From positions 1 through 64,000 of the forward strand of contig JAMZAV010001283.1 in assembly GCA_024449915.1 (NCBI GenBank): a DNA stretch of 64,000 bases. Direction: 5' to 3'. The notes under the pieces were generated by a model. That model had not been told where the DNA came from, searched no databases, and worked only from the letters and a program-made list of their open reading frames with translations. Position 1 is the first letter of the stretch. Each line of letters begins with the position of its first letter. Made by a program: the position numbers and the translations under genes. Positions 46,101 to 58,100 of this stretch are shown piece by piece. This DNA is from Sweltsa coloradensis. Taxonomy: Eukaryota > Arthropoda > Insecta > Plecoptera > Chloroperlidae.

Positions 46101-49100
46101 AGTCGGAACTGGGCTGTGGCAGTTTTACGAGACCAGTTTTTGTCTGGTCCTGTTTTGATCTCATCCCACCAAGATTTCATTATAGCAGCCTCTTCTGTGG
46201 TGTTTTTGAAGACCTTTTTCATGTTCAAGCCAATCTTCCTTTTTACATGATCACACATCATCATACATCAATCCAGAAATAATTTTTTTTTTAAATCTCA
46301 GCAGGACATGGGTTAATTGTGTTTTGCTTGTGTCAGTATAGGTCTAGACTCTAGCCCAGTGTTTCTCAAAGTGTGGTCTGCCTGGTTACTAATTAAATGA
46401 ATTTCAGTTTTGTTTACGTGTACAATACTTGGCCATGTAGCCCCAACACTGGTTGTCCACAAGTCTCACAAAGTCAGGGAAATTGTGTATATTTCTGGAA
46501 TTTCCTTATTTCCCTCATAAGTCTCTAAAAGTTCAAACTGAGACCATAAAGTCAAAACATTTCCGTGGGCAAGCCCTCTGCGGGACCACCATTTTAATGT
46601 GGCATACCTGCCAACCATAACGTTGAGAGGCAAATTAAGTTTTCTTATTTTCCCAAACAGACAATTTATATGCTAATAAATACAGGTTGAAATAATTTGC
46701 AGTTTAATTTATACATGTACCTATATATTTTATCTACGACCAATATTTATTTATTATTTATTATTTATAAATAACGTCTATCCTATTCAGTTATAAAAAC
46801 TGATTTACAAAGGAGGACAACTAAATAAATCTAATTACTACTTAGATGCAGAAACTACAATAAACTACATTTAAGTACATATTTGAAATATTAGCATTAC
46901 AACTACAATGCTTTTAAACACAACAATTTTGTTAACAAATGAAAATATTATAAAATGTATTTAATTAGTGAATCAAATATAAAAAAGGGTGGGGAATGAA
47001 AGAAAAGGTAAAAAAGGAAAAAGAAAAGAAAAAAAATCAAAGTAATTTCATCAAGCCGTCGAACTATTTTAAGGCACAGTATGAGTTTTTCGAAATAATT
47101 GAACGAGTGAGCGTAGCGAACGTAGTGATTTCCATTCGACTTAAACCGTTGAGTGACTAAACGGCCCTAATTGTTTTTCTGCGTGCGTGTGTGTGTGTAC
47201 GTTGAAAATCAGCCGAATCGCTGAACAGATTGCGCTAAAATTTTAAACAGACATATCATAACATAACATATCTTCATCATCGAATCCATTATCGCTTCCT
47301 ACTTCTGGCAGTTTCAGCTTGGGTTTCGCAACCAAATTCTTCCACTTCTCTCTATCCTCCCACAATCGTGTCTCGGCTACAACCTCCCAGCTCTCTCATC
47401 TAGTATGTAGGTCTCTTGCTATGGTCTCCTTCCATCTCTTCCTTGGTCTCCCCCTTCTTCTTCCTCCTTCAATCCTTCTCTCATACATTCTCCTGGGCAT
47501 CCTCTCTTCCGTCATTCGTTTCATATGCCCAAACCATCTCAGCCGTGTCCTTCCCATCCTGTCACCTAACTTCTCCACCCCAAGCATCTCTCTTGACGTT
47601 TGTATTTCTAATTCTATCTCTTCTTGTCTTGCCCACTGTGCTCCTCAGGAATCTCATCTCCGCCGCGTGTATTTGGCTTTCTTCTCTATCACCCATAGTC
47701 CAGGTTTATGCCGCATTATTATACATACATTTATGAAGTTTTAGCTCTGATAATTAAAAATAGAAATCAAATGCCACTAAATAACTCCATACACATACAC
47801 AATACTAGACAAAAGGACAATTTCCATATACCACCAGCTGTACGTACTTCTAAATGTAAAAATGGTTCTTATATGATGGGAATAAAACTTTTTAACTGTT
47901 TGCCAAAAGAAATCAGGAACATTTCAGAAATAAATAAATTATTAAATTCCATAAAACTATACCTAATAAATGGTGTATTTTATAATGTGGATGATTTTAT
48001 AAGGAGTGGAAACAGACAAGTAAGGTAGGCTACGATTTTTATTATCTTACAGGACTTTTATTTGTACCGTATTTAGGCCTATTCATTTTGTAAATGTTTG
48101 AACTTATACTATCATTGCTATTACCGGTATGTTATGTGTATGTTATGTGTATGTATGTATGTACATTTACATATTGTGTTGATATATTTTAATTTTACTA
48201 CATTTTAGATTTAAATTAATGACAAATCCTTATACTTTTGTACTTATGTGAAGTCTTTGGATGCTAATAAAAATGAAATGAAATGAAATGAATGAAATGT
48301 GTGAGGATCAGTATGAAGTAGGTCTTGTATAGTGTCATCTTGAACTGTATGGGTATTTCCCTATCCCACACCAGGCCTTTTACGCACTAGTAGAAGTTAC
48401 TGGCCTTTTGTATTCTGTTGGTTTATCTTCCCGCTTGCCATTATTTCACTTCCTAGGTAGCCAAATCTCTCCACCACTTCCAGGGTTACTTCTCCAATCT
48501 TGATCTCTGCATGATAGTTCCTTATGTCTCCTTCTCTTGGCATAGTAACAACCTTGCTCTTGATCACGCTTATCTGCATGCCGGCCTCTTCAATGTTCCT
48601 CTTCCAGAGGTATGTGTATCTCTAGAGTACCTCCTCATACTCCGACCATGCCACGAAATCATTGGCAAACAGCATAACCTCTACCTCCTCTGTTTCCTCC
48701 ATCTTTACCTTGTTGTGGATGTCATCCATCACTATTATAAATAGCAGTGGTGACCGCACACTTCCCTGCCTCAGCCCTTGTGTTATTTGGAACTACCCTG
48801 ATCTGATAGTCCAAACTGTGTTTTTACACAGCTTTCACATAGGCCTACTTCTACATACTTCTAACCTGTCTATCAGTCCTTTGTCCACTCCTTTTCTTTC
48901 CAAGCTTTCCCACACGACATTCCTTGGCACACTTTCATACGCCTTTTCGATGTCTAGGAAGACCATACTCTTTTATCTACCCAGCTCCCAACTTTTTTCC
49001 ATAGCTTGTCGAAGTACAAATATCCGGTCTTTAATCAATCTTCCCCATCTAAACCCATATTGTTCTTCATTCAGTATATGGTCCACCTCTACTCTCATCC

Positions 49101-52100
49101 TTCTGTCTATAATCCTTTTGTAAATCTTTGATGTATGGCATAGTAAAGTAATGCCTCTGTAGTTGCCACACTTCTTTCTATCTCCTTTCTTGTATATTGG
49201 TACAAGGTACAATCACTTCTTTCTCCCAATCTCTCGGCACCTTCTTTTCTTTCCATACCATACCATCCAGTCCATGCAACTATTCATTTAAACATATTAA
49301 TACAAAGTTTTTGGATGCATAGGATCTCATTACTTTATACTTCCCCAAGTTCTATTGCAAAATGATTTTTGTTAAAACAATAATTTTAATAAAGTAGTAT
49401 TGCTACGCTTATACTGATTAACAATAGAATATAAAATATCTTGCGGCCCAAAGCCAGACTTGCTTTTTGTACTCATTGTAGGCGATTAATGAGTTTCTAT
49501 AGTTAGTACTTATTTATTATACTTGTATAAGGCTTATAAAGGGGAGGTTGTCAAGGGAAGGGGGAGGGTTCCCCGAAGACGACGACCATGACAACATGAA
49601 CAATGACAAAGACAATGACAACTGTGATATGAGAACCCCCTAACTTCCCCTACTTGTGGCTGTTCTGACCAGCATGGGACTTTCCTCCCCTCATCCCCTG
49701 GGCTAGAGTGGCGCATCATGACCTAACTGTTCAGTTGACATGCCTTTAATCCAATCAAACTTTTATTTTTTATTAAAACCTTTATATTGTTGCCTTCCAG
49801 CTAACTTTTTCAACTCTTTCTTTCAAAAGGCACTACATCACTATGTCCATGTAAAATATGAACATTGTGGTCCCACCCATTTGGTCAGAATTGCTGGCCA
49901 ATTGAAACTGGTGAATTAGTAGTAGCCAATAGTAGCAACTAACATCTTTATAGTAATTTTGAGTGTGTTTCAATACACTTTTCACCCAGAAGGAATTATC
50001 GTACCCCAATCAAATTTGACATTTGTTATTGCGTACCTAAATCCCTCCGATTGTGACAATTTTTAAGTTTGATGCTGAAGTCGCAGCACTCGCCAGGGCA
50101 GCCCAGAAAATTGCAGACTGCCAACCTTTCCGCTCAACAAATAATAAAATAAATAAATAAATTGTATTCAGAGTCTACCCACTCAGTTATATAACTGATT
50201 TTCAGTGGGGGACAGTAAATCAAAGCAACTAAGCCTACCCTGTAGGTCCCGACGCAATCGACGAGTGAGCGATAACCGACCAAAGATCGATATTTATATA
50301 TAACATAAATTTGTCATCCTCTGCGACAGCATCTCGGCCATACAGTTTGTCACAAAAGCAGCAAATTACTACCCTGATGTGCTGCTCTTCAAAAACTCTC
50401 TCACTATCCTCCATCAACAAGACAGAACGCTTGAAGTTCAGTGGATCCCCAGCCAAGCTGTCAAATTCTGGGGAACAAAAAAGCTGACTTTTTAGCCAAA
50501 AGCGGCACCAAAAAAGATCCCCCGCCAGCTCACTCTATGACATTACACCATGTAAAAAGGGAGATTGACTTGAACATGAAAAAGGTCTTCAAAAACACCA
50601 CAGAAGAGGCTGCAATAATGAAATCTTGGGGGGATGAGATCAAAACAGGATCAGACAAAAACTGGTCTCTTAAAACTGCCACAGCCCAGTTCCGACTTGC
50701 AACTGGCCATGACGTTCACATCACATCACCACCAAACCAACTACTTGTAAACTATGTAACTTTGAATCCCAAGACAGAGCACACCTTCTCAAGTGTGCCG
50801 CACTTCAGAATGACATCGACTCCCTGCCCAATGATATGAGCAGGACAGAGAAAGAAGTCATTTTATACTGGATAGCAAGAAAGAAAAATAGCTGAAGAAG
50901 CCCCTCTCTGCACAAGAAAAAAAAAGTTCATAACATTTTTTGTGATGACTGGGTGACACCTCAAAACACCCCAACTCTGCTTGCTGTATGAGTGTGTTAG
51001 TGTACTTACCATCTTCTAACATGTGTGGAACTCGAGCAACTTCAAGTGTAGTGTATAGCATTTCCCAAAGCAGGGTTGTAACTAGGGCATACAAATTACC
51101 CGGGTATGATTGGGTAATGTACATGGCCTTGTACAATGGAGGGTCTGGGCGCAGAGCTCCGGATTTTTTTTTTAATTCTTAGAGTGCAGTGATTGGAGTA
51201 TTTTAACAAGTTTTAGGCATGTTTTTTTATAACATTTGTTAGTGATGACTGGTGATGATGATTTTCGAAAGGAGTAGGCTACGTGCCGGTACCGGGTTTC
51301 CCCTCCTCCCTTCTGTTCATACTTCATCCTCATCTATGACCACTCATCATCTTGAATAGCCAAAGTGCATAAATATGAAACGTTAAGCAATATCCAATCA
51401 ATTGTTGTGATTGCGAACTTATGTTATATTGAATATACTGTATGACATGACATTGGGTTTCTTCATTTGTACCAAGACACATATACACCACCCAGACCCA
51501 TAGCCATAGGTTATGACCCCAACCTTTGATATTATTATTATATTATTTATTGTTTATCCTTGTTACATTGAACAACAAGAAACGGTGTTTTGCGTTTTGA
51601 AACACATTTTGTCGGCGTAGCAAAAACAAATAAATCTTGGTGTATTTAGTTGCGGGTAATCAATTACATTTACAGTGGTTTTAACAATTCGAAATAGTAC
51701 TCCAGGTTTTATATACGGGCTACCAACCCCTGGTTCGACGGTGCCCCCAAGACAAGTGCATCACCTTACTCAAGACCCTTAGCTCTCTTCAGAATACACT
51801 GTAAACAGAACATTCTCCTCTTCAAAGATCTTTCCTTAGCCGATGTATACGAAGCCTCAATACACCTTTGAATAGAACTAATTGAACTTCAAAGCAACAA
51901 TGTTCTCATTCTCAAACAGATATTCAGGCAATCAGACATCGGACTACTTAATTTTTACAGTTTGCTTTCACAATCAAAATTTTCCAACTTATGCAAAGAA
52001 ATGTTTTGTTTATTATGTGGCAGCATAACAGATTAACTGGCTGATCTTCAGGGCGCTCTTCGAATTTGTGTCTAGCTTTGAATCAAGATGAAAGTGTAGC

Positions 52101-55100
52101 GGGCCGGCTACAGTCACATCCATCGTAGTCTGCAATAGGACACGAGAGAAAATGGAGATTTTACAATTGAAGAGCTCCCCGGGAACAAGGATGAATACGC
52201 CATTTTGTAAAGATAAATATGATCAGCAAAAACGTTTGTTTATCATCAGTTTACATAGTACTGCTATCTGAATGCAAGAAAGTGAACTTTGTAGTATTTT
52301 TTCCATTGTTAAGTTTTAGGGGCAAATATCCATTCAACCTGTAATTAATTAATCTGTCTGTCTGTCTGTCTGATCTGTCTGTCTGTCTGATCTGATCTGT
52401 CTGTCTGTCTGACTATATAATACTCTTTTAAAACAGGACCCAAGTGTCTTGCGCGTAGCGCCCACGTTCATTGCGCGTAGCGCCCGGGCCAGACGCACCT
52501 TTGCTCGTGCAGTATGGCATTCTCCCTCGGAATTTCACTGGCTACACGGAAAAAAATGGTGACGTCGATTCGGACCATTTATTTTCCGAGCACAGTGGCG
52601 GACAGGGAAAGTGGTCATTTCAGGAAATTAGGTGTTTTTTGGGGCGGTTTATTTTCTACGGGGCAGACGGTTGGTCGGATTTTGGCGGGACCGGATGTGT
52701 TGGTGGGTTTGGACATTTGGCTTTTCAAGTGTTGGGACAATTTTGCATTTCGGCGGCCATCTTGGATTTTGGCCAATACCGGAAAAATAGCTTGCAAAAA
52801 TAAATATTGCGATTACCGGCGCTTTGACTCTACAATTTCGATTCCAATTTTTCAAAATTTTGACACCACCTAGGGAATGGCCCATCTCAGGGAACTGTGA
52901 AGGATATTTTGGAATTTCCCAAATTTGGACATTCCAGGGCACTTTCAGTTTTTTTACCCTAGACGGCCGGCTTTGGCAATTTTTTCGCCGATGAAGGAAT
53001 TTTTTGTAATTTTTCTTTTCGGTTGCGTCCCATGCGGGCATGCATGGGCCAGTGTGCAAAACCAAAATTTTGGAAATTCCGCCATCTTGCCCTATGTGAC
53101 TTGTCCGCTGAATGGGTACGCTACGGCCGAAATTGACCGTTTCTCGACCGGGGGGGCTTAGTTTTCAAAATGAAGGGTTGGGTCCGAATACCTAGTCAGG
53201 ATATGTCAAATTTAAAGGGCCATTCACAACCAACTTAGTAGCTAACTTAGCCTCTAACTTAAAGGTTTGTCTTACGGAAAACAACACGTCTGTTCATGAC
53301 CAAACTTAGCCTTTAACTTGCACTTATCAGCAACCGAATGTTTGCAAACTCCAAGGTTTTACTTAGCAGCTAACTTAACATTAAGCTTTTAACCAATCAG
53401 AGAGAGACTCGAGCCGACAATTTCCGGTCATATCCGATTGAAAACGTAAACAAACAGCAAAAATGGATCCCAAGGAACATCAGCTATTGTTCGATGAAAA
53501 GCTATTGAACGAATTCATGAAAAGGCCACTGCTATATGAAAAATCTTCGTCTTTATACAAAGATAAGAATATAAAAGAAAACATTTGGCTATCGATTGGG
53601 GCAGAAATGTCAACTGACCGTCAGTATTATTAACGTTTATTGCGGTACTAGGCCTAGCCCCCAGCTAGGGCTAGGCCATGTTAGGTTATGTAAGGCTTAC
53701 GTCACGTTGTCTTAAATAAATACGTTTATTATTTTTACCATCAATTATTGTTTAATAAACTGTACAGTCTATAGTCAATCAATTCTATAATGCTACCTAA
53801 GTAGAGCTAGGCTAGGCCTACTTACTGAATGCTGAATGTTATTGTATGTCAAGCATTGGCGCGATAAAAGTAAACACTGCAAATCTGTGTTGTGATTGGT
53901 TTAAAAACATCTATCATGCACAGCCACCTAAAGTTAGAGGCGACGGTATGGCTGTAAAGCACTCTGCCACGAGCAACATCTAGGAGGCAGTGGCTGTTAA
54001 GTTAGCGGCCTAAATATCTATCATGAACAGCAACCTAAAGTTAGAGGCTAAGTTAGCTGCTAAGTTAGAGGCCTAAGTTGGTTATGAATGAGCCTTTAGA
54101 CGAGTGCAAAAAATTTCTTTGGATTTCCCAAAAAAATGGTTGGTGATTTTGGAAAATCCAAAAAACATTTCTTTTTTTAACAGCTCGGCCAGTTTTTGTC
54201 CGATCGGGTCCATTTTGGGCGCAATGAGAGCGGGCGGACGAGGCCGACTTTTTGCTTTCCAGGAAAAGTGTCTGGAAATTGTCGATTTTGGAAATTTTTT
54301 CGCCAAAATGTTTGGGGCACCAAGGCAAGTGCCAGGGGTCCCCAAAAATTTCATCCGGACGAATGGATATCCTGGAATTCCGGGAACGACGGAGGAAATC
54401 GCCCCAAAACACGCGTCACGGTCCGCAGGACGGCCAAAAACGGACCGATTTAAACAAATCGACCCGGCAAATTTACGGGGGGGCTAGGGGGGTCAAAGGG
54501 TTGCCGGAATTGTTTAACAGGAACATAAAAATCCAGGAATTTCGGTAATAATGGCCGAATGTTCCACAAAATTTAAAAAAAAAAAAAAAAAAAAAGGTAC
54601 GCTTAATAGTAGCGAAGCCAAGGTGTGCTGGGCGCCCGCTAGTTATTTTTATACTTCTCCTGGACATTTTTCACTTGGATATGCATCCTTGTTCATGGGA
54701 GCTCTTCAACTTTAGGAGACCCCCAACTTTTTTAGATTATATTGTGGCCCGTGACTCTAAAAAGTTTGGGCATCACTGGTATACAGTCTACTACAGTATA
54801 ATGTTAATTTTCTTTTATTTCAATATTTTTTCAAACTGATTTTAGGGTAGTACTTTGAATTTGAGTTATAGAGAGAAAATATAATTTAAAATAAATAAAA
54901 TAAGAATTTAGAGTCTACCCACTCAGTCATATAACTGATTTTTTGTTATTATTATTTTTATTTATTTTCAATTTGTTATGACGAATACATAATATTTATG
55001 GTACAATATATCAGTCGAAAACAATTTGATGGTAGTGAGAGTTAGAGCAAGCCCCATAGCACGTGAAATGTGTCTCACTACCATTGACTTATACATAAAT

Positions 55101-58100
55101 AAATAAATTGTATTTAGAGTCTACCCACTCAGTCATATAACTGATTTTCAGTGGGGGACTTTAAATCAAAGCGACTAAGCCAACCCTGTAGGCCCCGACG
55201 CAATCGGCGAGTGAGCAATAACCAACCAAAGATCGTTATTTTTAATAGGAAATATAGCAATCAGTGGTATGGACAGTGCGAACACCCGCAAATCAACGCC
55301 AGAATCAACAAGGCCGATTCAGCACAACTCTGAATTTATTATGTGCTTCGTTGCTAGGACGGCTCCAAAGTCACCGTTTACAAACTCCTACTTACTATGA
55401 CTATGTCTATGATATATTGTGAAAGGGGTAATATGGATGATTCATGATATATATATATATACGACTCCTGTTTCCAACTTAAGTTAGGTCAGGGGGTGGC
55501 TATAGCCACCAGTTTTCTAGGGCACTATATGAGTTGTAAACATCGGCTTGCCAGGCCTGTCATGTCCTCTTCAAGTTCACTCGCACTTCTTCCTACCAGC
55601 TCACGCCATCCACTTCTGTCTTCCCACAGTTTCCTTGCTTCGACTTCTTCCCACTTCTCACCTCTTTCCTGTATATCATTTCTTATTTGATCTTTCCACT
55701 TCTCTCTTGGTCTACCGACTCGTCTTTTAACTTTGTCCCCACTTTCAAATTCTGTCCTTGGAATTCTTCCTTCTCCCATTCTTCTGACATGTCCATACCA
55801 TCTCAACCTTTCTCTTCCAATTTTGAATAAAAGCTTCTCGACTCCAACTGTTGTCCTGATTTCCTGGCTTCTAATTTTGTCTAACTTTGATATCCCGGCT
55901 ATGCTTCTTACGAACTTCATTTCAGCTGCTTGAATCCTACTTGCATCTCTGACTCCTAGTGTCCAGGTCACTGAAGCATATGTAAGGATGGGTAGATAGT
56001 ATACCTTGTACAATAACACCTTGCATTCATTAGGGAAATCCTCGTTCCAAAGTAACTACCTTACTTGCCGATAGAAGGATTCTGCCTGGGCCACCCTTTG
56101 ACTGATCTCACTTCCCATCTTTGCCTCCTTTGTGATAATGCTACCTAGGTATGCAAACTCTTCTGCCTCCTCCAGTTCCTAATCTCCAATTTTAATTTTC
56201 TCTCTAGCTATTTTACTTGTTTTCCATCACAATAGTTTTACTTTTTCCTTCACTGATCTTTAGTCCAAATTCTTCTGTTACAAGTTTCCACTTCTTCACT
56301 TTTGTCTGCATTCATGATAATTTACAAATTTACAAACAACAATACATTGTGTTCATGTGAGTGTTTGAAGGTGAGTTATGACTGGTGGGTGAGTGGGGGC
56401 TCAAACTGCTTGGCTCTCTTTGAGGTAACAATTAACTTGCCTCTGGAACAGATTGAATTCTCTGCATTCCCTGATGTTGAGTTTAAGGGTATTGTATAAT
56501 GCAACAGAGCGGCAAAAGAACCCGTTTTGGTACTGTACAGTGTGAGCAAAAGGAGGGCAGAGCGTTACTCCTTTGTCGTACCTACCTTGTTTGTACAGGT
56601 ACAATTTGCCACATAGACATAGAATAAATCATCAGTTTTGAAACAATAATTTTGTGTTCATTTTATTATATTTTGAAGATACCAATGTATGGGCGGTTAT
56701 CCCCGCCTTTTTTTTAAGGAAAAAGAAAACAATCAAAACATTTGAATATAAAAAATATATAAATAAACACGGAATGCCCAAAAATGTATTTTTTATTTTC
56801 TTCTTTAATTATTTTATTTTTATGTATACTGAACATTGTTTCAAATGTTTTGTATTTCCACCTGTGTGTAACATTTTTTTAAACTTAAAGGTAGTTTAGT
56901 TTCAATATTTGTGTTCAATAGCAGCACTTTGGAAACAAATAAGTACACCCCTATTGCTATATGAAGTACATTCCCTATTCTAAATGCAGGACCAATTAAG
57001 ACACATAGTACTTGCAGGGAGAGGTGCACAGTGTCTGTGTAAAAATGATAACAGGAAATAAGTACATACATAATTGTTTACTACTAACACAATATTATGC
57101 TCTTCAATCTTCTGGTTCTTCTGGTTGCACATGGGCCCAGTGGAAACCTCTAGTCTCATGATCTCATCCAAACAGACTATTAACCTCGCCCTCCCAAAAC
57201 TTTGCCCGGAACTCCCGTATACCCCAAGCAAGTAATTCCACTCGCTAACAGTCTGTTCCAAAAAACATTTTGTATCACCTTCTACTGGAACTTACATGAA
57301 TGATGCCCCCTGCCCAAGTCCCCCCACCCTCTTTCCTCTCACCGACCTATGACACAACCTACCCACCCCATTGTATTGTTTTAGGGTTAGGTGGAATGGA
57401 AGCTATGCTCGAACCTTGCCGTTTTGTAAAATATTTGTGTGTTTTACGTACAAAGTCAATTATTATTATTATTATTATTATTTAGTAGTAGCATAAACCC
57501 TACCCACCATCCTCCCTCGTCCTGCTCCCATCTAGCCACCTATCTCTCTCGGAGATCTATCTTATTTTATCGTTGGGGCCTGCAGGGATGGCTGGGTCAC
57601 TTTGGTTTACTGTCTCCCACCATTGAGTCTCCCACTGAAAATCAGTTGTGTGACTGAGTGGGTAGACTCTAAATACGGATTTATTTATTTATTTGCTGCC
57701 ATATGTTGCACCTTCTCCATCTCCTTGGCTTCTCTTACTCTATGCAGTACGAGTCTTGCTGCCGCCCCATGCTACAGAACTGGTCTAACCATGATGCCTT
57801 GTATACCTGGTCCCCAAGACTATTCCACGGATTTCAATGATTAAATTGATTTGTTTTTGTTGTCAATAGAGGTAATGAGGTATTTAATTGCTACACAACT
57901 TGGCAGTTTGCAATAGAAGAATTATTGAGATATTATGTGGGAATGCCCCTATCCCCCACTACTTGCTTTGCCATTGTATGCCTACATAACTAGTGTGCAG
58001 TATTTTGCAACAAAACATATAATAATTTTTTTAAATCAATACTCAAATTAATCAATGTAAAATCATTAAAATTTCTTAATTTTTTTCAGAAAGTGAAAAT

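Larger units (their letters stand above)
44701..46260 (-). pseudogene. LINE-A fragment (RNase H C-terminus), split by two insertions
   Basis: The minus-strand coding pieces 46260-46024 and about 44873-44740 belong to one C-terminal region. The first has HVKRKIGLNMKKVFKNTTEE and ATAQFRLATGHDVLQHHLNR. The second ends with a DRAHLFRCAALQND zinc-knuckle tail and EAILYWIARKKNS. The copy at 50063-50925 reads through the junction uninterrupted. Between the pieces lie LINE-B (44876-45268) and a TIR element (45275-46015). A poly-A-like 3' tail borders the hAT element. Confidence 0.85.
49310..51010 (+). repeat. Dispersed repeat R9, split copy
   Basis: Pieces 49310-49533, 49755-50062 and 50926-51010 align in order to 13763-14400. 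R5 (reverse) occupies the first gap and LINE-A copy 2 the second. Confidence 0.65.
52413..54642 (+). mobile_element. Helitron-like element H2, with PIF-like insertion
   Basis: The left end CTATATAATACTCTTTTAAA is similar to known Helitron 5' ends. The right end has the hairpin GGGCGCCC (54630-54637) followed by GCTAG and T. The duplicated GCGCGTAGCGCCC motif lies at 52451 and 52475. The interior is GC-richer than its surroundings and open in several frames without homology. Net length is about 1.35 kb once 53217-54094 is removed. Confidence 0.6.

Noticed and set aside
54104..54548. Overlapping frames of 85-127 codons
   Set aside because: They belong to the non-coding interior of Helitron-like element H2. 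Both strands are open and no domain is seen.
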